A stretch of DNA of 11,848 nucleotides from an uncultured Bariatricus sp. (GTDB lineage: Bacteria > Bacillota > Clostridia > Lachnospirales > Lachnospiraceae): contig CAKRCD010000036.1 of assembly GCA_934307065.1 (NCBI GenBank), positions 1 to 11,848 on the forward strand, read 5' to 3'. The notes beneath the pieces are model-generated. The model was not told the DNA's origin. It worked only from the letters and a program-made list of their open reading frames with translations, and made no database searches. Numbering within the stretch: position 1 is the first letter of the stretch; every line of letters starts with the position of its first letter. The translations under genes and the position numbers were made by a program. Shown in pieces: positions 6,514 to 11,848 of this stretch.

Positions 6514-7443
6514 CTATTTTAGACGCAAGAAAATCTGATTACCTATCTCTACTCTCTTCTCACGTGCTGTTCGCACAATAATATTTTCATGGTTTTCCGT
6601 TTCAATATAATACTGACGGTAAAATCCAAGAAATTCTTCTTGTATGACGGTTCCTTTCACAATCCCTTCCGAAGAAAATTCAAGTTCTTCCGGACGACAG
6701 CAAATTTTTACTCCATCCGTACTCATAAACTGATTTGAGATTCCCAGAAAATCTCTTGCGAATGCATTCTGTGGATGTAAATACACATCCTCAGGTTTCC
6801 CAATCTGAACCAGTCTTCCTTCATCCATAATGGCAATCTGATCTCCTAAAACCATAGCCTCTTCCTGGTCATGCGTAACAAAAACCATGGTAATCTCATA
6901 TTTCTTCTGAATTTCCCGTATTTCTTCCCGCATCTTCACACGCAGTTTCGCATCCAGATTACTTAACGGTTCATCCAAAAGCAATACTTTTGGCTTTGTA
7001 ATCAGGGAACGCACTAAAGCTACCCTTTGTTGTTGTCCGCCAGATATTTCACCTATAGAGGCTCTGGCATATTCTTCCATATCAACAATCTTGAGATACT
7101 CCATTCCCATATCCATAGCGTCTTTTTTCCGAATACCCTGAAATTTCAATCCATAAATAACATTGTCCAATACACTCATATGCGGAAACAGCGCATAGGA
7201 CTGAAAAACAGTAGAAACAGGTCGTTTCTCCGGTTCTAACGCAGTAATATCCTGACCATCCACCAAAATCTGTCCTTTGTCTGTCTTCAAAAAACCACTT
7301 ATCATCTTCAAAGTAGTTGTTTTTCCACAGCCGGATGCCCCAAGCAGACATAAAAGTTCTCCTTTTGGCAAATCCAGAGATAAATCTTTGACAACTTCTT
7401 TTTCTCCAAAACTTTTACTTACGTTTTTCAGTTCTAAATACAC
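6514..7443 (-). CDS. ABC transporter ATPase, ferric-iron/AfuC/PhnT type
   Basis: This 309-residue ATPase drives the importer encoded by the two genes upstream. Visible motifs are Walker A GASGCGKT (35-42), Q-loop Gln81, signature SGGQQ (134-138), Walker B VLLLDEP with Asp157 and Glu158, D-loop SNLDA, and switch His191. A short TOBE-like region (about 230-309) ends the protein. It is somewhat shorter than the usual 340-370 residues of FbpC/PotA-type ATPases, so the C-terminal regulatory region is reduced but not obviously broken. The start is GTG, lying 29 bases inside the end of the permease gene, with an AAGGAAAGG site upstream. This implies translational coupling. No terminator is seen after the stop. 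Confidence 0.95.
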   Translation of the reverse strand: MYLELKNVSKSFGEKEVVKDLSLDLPKGELLCLLGASGCGKTTTLKMISGFLKTDKGQILVDGQDITALEPEKRPVSTVFQSYALFPHMSVLDNVIYGLKFQGIRKKDAMDMGMEYLKIVDMEEYARASIGEISGGQQQRVALVRSLITKPKVLLLDEPLSNLDAKLRVKMREEIREIQKKYEITMVFVTHDQEEAMVLGDQIAIMDEGRLVQIGKPEDVYLHPQNAFARDFLGISNQFMSTDGVKICCRPEELEFSSEGIVKGTVIQEEFLGFYRQYYIETENHENIIVRTAREKRVEIGNQIFLRLK

Positions 7444-9112
7444 GTTTTTTTCTACCTTTCCTTGTAACTATAAATGAAAACAACAGATTTACCGAAATAG
7501 TAATCACAATAATGAAACTTGCAATCATGGAACCCTCTGCATATTTTCCTGTATTAATGCAATCAAACAATGTAAATACGGCAATCTTCTGACTTGGCGT
7601 GATTAAGAAAATAACCGCACCTGCGGTCACCATAGCACTGGTAAAATTATTGATAAATCCAGTAGCAAATGCCTGTCTCAAATTCGGCATAATGACATCT
7701 TTCATCACCTGAAATCTTCTCGCTCCCAAATCTCTTGCTGCCATATCCAGTTCTGTACTAATCTGCATTAAAGAAGAAGATGCGGCCTTTGTCGTAATCG
7801 ACATCTGCTTATAAATCATGTTCAAAATTACAATGAGTGCTGTTCCTGTCAATTTCAACGGCTCATGATTAAATGCCAGAATATATCCGATTCCAAAGCA
7901 GCTTCCCGGCAGCATATACGGCATAGTGATAATGAAATCCAAAAGCCCTCCAAAACGGATTTTTCTTCTGTCAATATAATAGGACAGTAAAATCCCAATC
8001 AAACTTCCTATGACTGCCACAATCAATGCATATTCCACACTTCGAATAAATGTATCCATATTGCGCTCCAGCAATGCATCCAGATACTCTGTGGTAAACT
8101 TTAATTTTCCACGCATATTTTTCGTAAAGCTATTCAAGAAAATCGAACCATAAACCAATGCCATCATGACATAAAATACTGCTGCCCCGAGCCATACAAC
8201 TACGGCTGACAAGCCCTTTACGCGATACGAGTCTCCACTTTCCATGGTTTTATTGCTATTTCCACTGATTAATCGCTCATTCTTTTTCATCAAGTAGCGA
8301 TATGCCGCAAATACAAGAATGGCCGGAATCAAAATCAGCACATTCAAAGCCGCGCTCTTATCGAGCCGCGAATATCCGATTACCTGCATATAAATTTCCG
8401 TAGAAACCGTCTCAAATCTGCCCCCGATTACCACCGGTGTCCCATAATCAGAAACGGAACGAATAAAAGATAAAAGAAAGCAGCTCAATAAAATCGGTCT
8501 CAAAAGCGGAACTACAATTCTCCAAAGCGTATAGCCGGAACCGGCTCCCAGGTCTGCCGATGCACTTACCAACGACATATCCACCTTTCGCAGCATTCCT
8601 ATAATCATCAATGCATTTAAAGATGCAAAAAACAGGGTCTGCATCACAACCACACCAACCCAGCCATAGGGATTTATAGACAACCCTAAGACCCGTTTTG
8701 TGATTAAACCGTTTCTTCCAAACAGCTGAATATAAGCAAGTGAAGAAACAAATGGTGGCGAAACCATACTAATCAGCAATATGCTTTCCAGAATCTTACC
8801 GGCTTTATTTCCGGCCACCCATACACTAATCGCCACAAACAGCCCTAAAATTGTAGAGAAAAGGGCTGTCAGCAATCCAACAAAGGTGCTATTCTTCACT
8901 AGCTTCATATGCTCTGTAAAAATGCTTTGATACACTTCTGTTGTAAATCCTGCATCCCCAACAAAGCTTTGTTTAATCATACAAAGAAGCGGATATAAAA
9001 TAAACACCAGCACTCCGGCTACAAGGACTGCCAATATAAAATAATCTAAAATATTATAAAAATGGGCATCATTGAATGATGCCCTTTTTTGTCTAGGTTC
9101 TTTATTCTTCAC
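7415..9112 (-). CDS. ABC transporter permease, two fused membrane domains (FbpB-like)
   Basis: This 565-residue membrane protein forms the translocation channel. Two homologous halves are fused, each with about six hydrophobic helices. Each half has an EAA loop that contacts the ATPase: ADLGAGSGYTLWRIVVPLL (about 186-204) and ARDLGARRFQVMKDVIMPNL (about 459-478). The fused arrangement is typical of iron(III) and related importers. A long loop of about 280-300 residues joins the halves. The start is GTG, overlapping the binding-protein gene by 11 bases, with GGGAG six bases upstream. No ATG occurs before the first helix, so this start is well supported. Codons 10-16 form a perfect hairpin that could affect expression. 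The C-terminal end overlaps the ATPase start. Confidence 0.93.
   Translation of the reverse strand: MKNKEPRQKRASFNDAHFYNILDYFILAVLVAGVLVFILYPLLCMIKQSFVGDAGFTTEVYQSIFTEHMKLVKNSTFVGLLTALFSTILGLFVAISVWVAGNKAGKILESILLISMVSPPFVSSLAYIQLFGRNGLITKRVLGLSINPYGWVGVVVMQTLFFASLNALMIIGMLRKVDMSLVSASADLGAGSGYTLWRIVVPLLRPILLSCFLLSFIRSVSDYGTPVVIGGRFETVSTEIYMQVIGYSRLDKSAALNVLILIPAILVFAAYRYLMKKNERLISGNSNKTMESGDSYRVKGLSAVVVWLGAAVFYVMMALVYGSIFLNSFTKNMRGKLKFTTEYLDALLERNMDTFIRSVEYALIVAVIGSLIGILLSYYIDRRKIRFGGLLDFIITMPYMLPGSCFGIGYILAFNHEPLKLTGTALIVILNMIYKQMSITTKAASSSLMQISTELDMAARDLGARRFQVMKDVIMPNLRQAFATGFINNFTSAMVTAGAVIFLITPSQKIAVFTLFDCINTGKYAEGSMIASFIIVITISVNLLFSFIVTRKGRKKRVFRTEKRK
9064..9084. terminator. Terminator-like hairpin at the binding-protein/permease junction
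   Basis: Perfect 9-bp arms, GGGCATCAT (9064-9072) and ATGATGCCC (9076-9084), enclose a three-base loop. On the minus strand the stem is followed by ATTTTTATAATATTTT. On the plus strand it is followed by six T residues (9085-9090). It lies inside codons 10-16 of the permease, 18 bases after the binding-protein stop. A partial terminator or an RNA-stabilising 3' end for the binding-protein message is likely. Confidence 0.6.
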
Positions 9113-10178
9113 CTTTATCTCCCATTAATGTTTTCCATCTGTCAAGGATTTCTGTTCTCTTTGAACCAAACAGAGACAAGTCTTCTTTCATAAGCTGGCT
9201 CTGGTCAAAATTAAGTGTTAAACCTTTTAAGCTTGGTTTTACAAGAAGACAAGTATTATTATGGTCGATTTCAGCCATCATCTTCATGTTTTCATCATCA
9301 GAGAAGAACCACTCAATAAATGCCTTTGCTGCTTCTGTATTTTCCGCATTTGCAAATGCAGCAACACCTTCCGGAACATACGGCATTCCATCTGAAGGGT
9401 AAATAACTTCTACATCTGCCTGTTCTTTCAGCTGGTCTAAAGTTCCATTGATATAAGTAATACCGATACCAACTTCACCTGCTGCTGTCTTTGTGCTTGG
9501 GTCTGAACCACGTTTTGAATAGTAATCAACGTTCTTATTCAAAGCTTCGAAATATTCCCATCCTTTTTCTTCTCCTTTTGTCTGAAGAAGTGCGTTTACA
9601 ACTGCATAATTTGTTCCGGAAATAGCCGGGTTAGACATCAAGACTTCGCCTTGGTATTCTTCTTTTGTAAGGTCATCCCAAGATTTTGGAGCTTCCAGTC
9701 CTTTTTCTTTTAAGATATCATTGTTTACAATAAATCCTACAACTGTAACACCTTTAGCGAACCAGTAATTATCGCTGTCTTTAAAATCATCTGCAAGTTC
9801 GTCCGCTGCATCAAACTCCACTTTTTCAAGTAAGTTGTTGGCTTTCGCATCCATGAATGCATCAATTCCACCCCCGAACCATAAATCTGCTGCAGGTGTT
9901 CCGCCTTCTGCTTTCAGTTTGGAAAGCACTTCTCCTGAAGACATAGAGATAAATTCCACTTTTGGACCTACTTCTTCTGTAAACTTCTCGAACAATGGTG
10001 TGTAAGCATCACCTGTTGTTACAACCTTAAGTGTACCTTCCAGTTTCTTTGTTTCCTCTTTCTGAGTGTCTTCCTGCTTTGTTGTAGTCTCTTCCTTCTT
10101 TGAGCTTCCACAAGCAGTCATTCCGACTGCCATAGATAATGCTAAGAAAAGAGCTGCAAACTTTTTCATATTTTTCAT
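9102..10178 (-). CDS. ABC transporter solute-binding lipoprotein (FbpA/AfuA/PhnS-like)
   Basis: This 358-residue lipoprotein captures the solute for the importer. A signal peptide ends in lipobox MTAC (Cys23) and is followed by a Lys/Glu/Thr-rich linker. The binding domain (about 47-350) carries marks of the ferric-iron/hexose-phosphate/aminoethylphosphonate group: SGEVLSKLKAEGGTPAADLWFGGG (about 81-104), a GVTVVGFIVNND segment, PKSWDDLTKEEYQGEV, SNPAISGTNY, YYSKRGSDPST and GIGITYINGT with Tyr242. A tyrosine in this last position fits iron or a small anion, but the substrate cannot be decided. The ATG at 10176-10178 was chosen because it starts a proper signal peptide and has GGAGG eight bases upstream. 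An in-frame TTG at 10241 would extend the protein by 21 residues across the promoter and is rejected. It is the first gene of the importer operon. Confidence 0.94.
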   Translation of the reverse strand: MKNMKKFAALFLALSMAVGMTACGSSKKEETTTKQEDTQKEETKKLEGTLKVVTTGDAYTPLFEKFTEEVGPKVEFISMSSGEVLSKLKAEGGTPAADLWFGGGIDAFMDAKANNLLEKVEFDAADELADDFKDSDNYWFAKGVTVVGFIVNNDILKEKGLEAPKSWDDLTKEEYQGEVLMSNPAISGTNYAVVNALLQTKGEEKGWEYFEALNKNVDYYSKRGSDPSTKTAAGEVGIGITYINGTLDQLKEQADVEVIYPSDGMPYVPEGVAAFANAENTEAAKAFIEWFFSDDENMKMMAEIDHNNTCLLVKPSLKGLTLNFDQSQLMKEDLSLFGSKRTEILDRWKTLMGDKGEE

Positions 10179-10197
10179 TGCATAATCCTCCCTTTCT

Positions 10198-10219
10198 ATA
10201 CAATCCGTCTGTATTGTAT
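10198..10219. promoter_or_regulatory. Inverted repeat overlapping the importer -10 box, possible operator
   Basis: The arms ATACAAT (10198-10204) and ATTGTAT (10213-10219) are separated by eight bases. The right arm contains the -10 box of the importer promoter on the minus strand. This placement suits a repressor. It is not a recognisable Fur box, and the regulator is unknown. Confidence 0.45.
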
Positions 10220-10241
10220 CATCAAAAAACTGTTTTTTCAA
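10213..10241 (-). promoter_or_regulatory. Promoter of the ABC importer operon
   Basis: On the minus strand, a TTGAAA -35 box (10236-10241) and a TACAAT -10 box (10213-10218) are separated by exactly 17 bases. The predicted start site is about 30 bases upstream of the binding-protein ATG, which leaves a short leader with its ribosome site. Confidence 0.75.
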
Positions 10242-10359
10242 ATTGATAACATCTATATGTGTTTATTTATCATGTATATCTATATATAGACTTCAAATCA
10301 GACATAGTCATTATTATGCCCTGTTTTTGTCGGAAATCAAGATTTTATGAATTATTTTG

Positions 10360-10389
10360 TTGACGAAACACCTCTTTTCGGGTTATTAT
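10360..10389 (+). promoter_or_regulatory. Probable promoter of rpoD
   Basis: A TTGACG -35 box (10360-10365) and a TATTAT -10 box (10384-10389) are separated by 18 bases, predicting a leader of about 60 bases. A better -10 hexamer, TATAAT at 10387-10392, would need a 21-base spacer, so the exact register is uncertain. A small inverted repeat, CGAAA (10364-10368) and TTTCG (10376-10380), lies in the spacer. Confidence 0.55.
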
Positions 10390-10458
10390 AATTAGTACGA
10401 ATTAAATCTGCTTTTTTATAATGTAAGAAAAAAACAGTGCCATGGGGAGGTATGAAAC

Positions 10459-11592
10459 ATGGATGATAAAATCTTGATTTTTAACCAGAAGCTGAATGAA
10501 CTTTTAGCCTATGCAAAGAAAAAAAATAATATTTTGGAACAGCAGGAAGTCATTTCCTTCTTTTCAGATGTGGATTTCGATGCAGACAAGACCGATAACA
10601 TCTATGAGTTTTTAGAGAAAAGTGGCATTGAGATTGTATATCCTGTCACTGAGCAGGAAGATATGGACTTGGACTTGGATTTAAGTCTGGATGATGATAA
10701 TGTATCTGACGATGATATGGACATCGACCTTGATAAGATTGACTTATCTGTTCCAGAAGGAGTAGCGACAGATGACCCGGTTCGTATGTATTTGAAAGAA
10801 ATCGGTAAGGTGCCACTTCTTTCGGCTGCCGAGGAGCAGGAATTGGCTGAACGAATTGCCAACGGAGACGAGGAAGCCAAGAAAAAGCTTGCCGAAGCAA
10901 ACTTGCGCCTTGTTGTAAGTATTGCCAAGAGATACAACGGACGAGGTCTTTTGTTCCTTGATTTGATTCAGGAAGGAAATATTGGTCTTCTGAAAGCCGT
11001 AGATAAATTCGACTACAATAAGGGCTTCAAATTCAGTACATATGCTACATGGTGGATTCGACAGGCAATTACCCGTGCGATTGCAGACCAGTCCCGTACC
11101 ATCCGTATTCCGGTACATATGGTAGAGACAATTAATAAGCTGATTCGCGTACAGCGTAATCTTCTTCAGGAACTGGGGCGTGAACCTCAGCCGGAAGAAA
11201 TCGCCAAAGCAATGGACCTTCCCGTTGAACGTGTCCGTGAGATTCTGAAGGTGGCTCAGGAACCTGTTTCCTTAGAGACACCAATCGGTGAAGAAGATGA
11301 CAGCCATTTAGGGGATTTCATTCAAGATGAAAATATGCCGGTTCCGGCAGATGCTGCTGCATTTACACTTTTAAAAGAGGAACTCGCTGCTGTCCTTGAT
11401 ACATTAACCGAAAGAGAACGTAAGGTATTAACATTACGTTTTGGCCTGGTTGATGGACATGCCAGAACATTGGAGGAAGTCGGAAAAGAGTTCGACGTAA
11501 CACGTGAACGAATCCGTCAGATTGAAGCAAAGGCTCTGAGAAAGCTCAGACACCCAAGCAGAAGTAAACGACTGAAAGACTTCATGAGCTAA
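10459..11592 (+). CDS. rpoD: RNA polymerase primary sigma factor RpoD (sigma-70/sigma-A)
   Basis: This 377-residue housekeeping sigma factor directs RNA polymerase to -10/-35 promoters such as those in this window. Region 1.1 (about 1-65) is followed by a strongly acidic Asp/Leu-rich linker (about 66-98). Region 1.2 begins at [11 protein letters not shown] (106 onward). Region 2 (about 144-214) contains [21 protein letters not shown] and the promoter-melting and -10 segment [13 protein letters not shown]. Region 3 spans about 215-298, and region 4 (about 312-375) has the helix-turn-helix [20 protein letters not shown]. The length is usual for Firmicutes. The start has a strong GGGGAGG site eight bases upstream, and an ATG at 10452 is out of frame and stops after four codons. 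It has its own promoter and terminator, and no dnaG lies immediately upstream, where it is found in many Firmicutes. Confidence 0.98.
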   Translation: MDDKILIFNQKLNELLAYAKKKNNILEQQEVISFFSDVDFDADKTDNIYEFLEKSGIEIVYPVTEQEDMDLDLDLSLDDDNVSDDDMDIDLDKIDLSVPEGVATDDPVRMYLKEIGKVPLLSAAEEQELAERIANGDEEAKKKLAEANLRLVVSIAKRYNGRGLLFLDLIQEGNIGLLKAVDKFDYNKGFKFSTYATWWIRQAITRAIADQSRTIRIPVHMVETINKLIRVQRNLLQELGREPQPEEIAKAMDLPVERVREILKVAQEPVSLETPIGEEDDSHLGDFIQDENMPVPADAAAFTLLKEELAAVLDTLTERERKVLTLRFGLVDGHARTLEEVGKEFDVTRERIRQIEAKALRKLRHPSRSKRLKDFMS

Positions 11593-11609
11593 GAGAGAGA
11601 AAGATATAG

Positions 11610-11645
11610 AAGGCTGTTGGTTTAAACCAATGGCCTTTCTTTTGT
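11610..11645 (+). terminator. Intrinsic terminator of rpoD
   Basis: An 11-bp stem including two G-U pairs (arms 11610-11620 and 11627-11637) surrounds the loop TTTAAA and is followed by a T-rich run. It begins 17 bases after the rpoD stop codon. Confidence 0.8.
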
Positions 11646-11665
11646 TCCAGAGCATTTGATGTTCG

Positions 11666-11689
11666 AATGTAAATAATTTTACATTTTTT
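11666..11689 (+). terminator. Weak second terminator-like hairpin
   Basis: AT-rich 8-bp arms, AATGTAAA (11666-11673) and TTTACATT (11678-11685), are followed by four T residues. It may back up the rpoD terminator and insulate the tRNA promoter. The low G+C content of the stem makes a real terminator uncertain. Confidence 0.35.
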
Positions 11690-11711
11690 CACACATTTTT
11701 CAATAAAACAT

Positions 11712-11740
11712 TTGACATTTTCTCCTTTATACAATATAAT
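11712..11740 (+). promoter_or_regulatory. Consensus promoter of the tRNA gene
   Basis: A TTGACA -35 box (11712-11717) and a TATAAT -10 box (11735-11740) are separated by exactly 17 bases, a perfect match to the sigma-A consensus. It lies 36 bases upstream of the tRNA, as expected for a strong stable-RNA promoter. Confidence 0.85.
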
Positions 11741-11776
11741 AACATCTGTTGCGGTTGTTCCGCCAATTAAATATAT

Positions 11777-11848
11777 CGGGGTGTGGCTCAGCTTGGCTAG
11801 AGCGCCTGGTTTGGGACCAGGAGGTCGCAGGTTCGAATCCTGTCACCC
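11777..11848 (+). tRNA. tRNA-Pro, anticodon UGG, cut by the window edge
   Basis: The acceptor 5' arm CGGGGTG pairs with CACCC at the window end, and the last two paired bases and the discriminator base lie beyond it. The D arm contains GGCTCAGCTTGGCTAGAGC. The anticodon arm CCTGG/CCAGG holds the loop TTTGGGA, giving anticodon TGG. The T arm has GGTTCGAATCC. The structure is complete apart from the cut 3' end. Confidence 0.96.

Noticed and set aside
10179..10241. N-terminal extension of the binding protein by 21 residues from a TTG at 10241
   Set aside because: It would start on the -35 box and cross the promoter, and it spoils the lipoprotein signal peptide. The ATG at 10178 has a proper GGAGG site.
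10242..10300. Fur-box-like TGATAA...TTATCA spacing near the importer promoter
   Set aside because: The half sites are too far apart and the match to a 19-bp Fur box is poor; it is probably AT-rich chance.
10744..11118. Minus-strand open frames opposite rpoD
   Set aside because: They are shadows of the highly conserved sigma-factor coding sequence with no start signals.
1..11848. CRISPR array, insertion sequence or prophage genes
   Set aside because: No regularly spaced repeats, transposase, integrase or phage structural genes are seen.

Overview
This looks like a chromosomal segment of a low-GC anaerobic Gram-positive bacterium, most likely a member of the Clostridia close to the Lachnospiraceae (inference). 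The supporting signs are A/T-rich intergenic DNA, strong AGGAGG-type ribosome binding sites, intrinsic terminators, lipoproteins with Gram-positive signal peptides, a cell-wall-anchored subtilase, a short Firmicutes-type RpoD and a cobalamin riboswitch. I see no insertion sequence, phage gene or CRISPR array.

Layout from left to right. Positions 22-4188 hold a minus-strand surface subtilase of 1321 residues with its own promoter and terminator. Positions 4239-6509 hold a minus-strand unit: a promoter, a cobalamin riboswitch with a transcription terminator, a CbiK-type metal chelatase made as a lipoprotein, a second small lipoprotein, and a terminator. Positions 6514-10241 hold a minus-strand ABC importer operon (binding lipoprotein, fused two-domain permease, ATPase) of the ferric-iron/AfuABC/PhnSTUV type, with overlapping reading frames. 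Divergent from it, on the plus strand, is a monocistronic rpoD (10459-11592). The window ends inside a tRNA-Pro(UGG) gene that has a perfect consensus promoter.

How the parts fit. The three ABC genes form one translationally coupled importer. A terminator-like hairpin at the binding protein/permease junction could set the ratio of binding protein to membrane complex. No terminator is visible after the ATPase gene, so importer transcripts can run into the B12 riboswitch, which may then act as the end of the importer operon when cobalamin is plentiful. The most interesting unit is the riboswitch-controlled pair. CbiK chelatases need no ATP and normally put cobalt into sirohydrochlorin in the cytoplasm, yet this one is predicted to sit outside the membrane next to a small beta-rich lipoprotein. 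That suggests surface handling of a metal, tetrapyrrole or corrinoid under B12 control, which is an inference and not shown by the sequence. The subtilase is separate from this and probably degrades extracellular protein or peptide.
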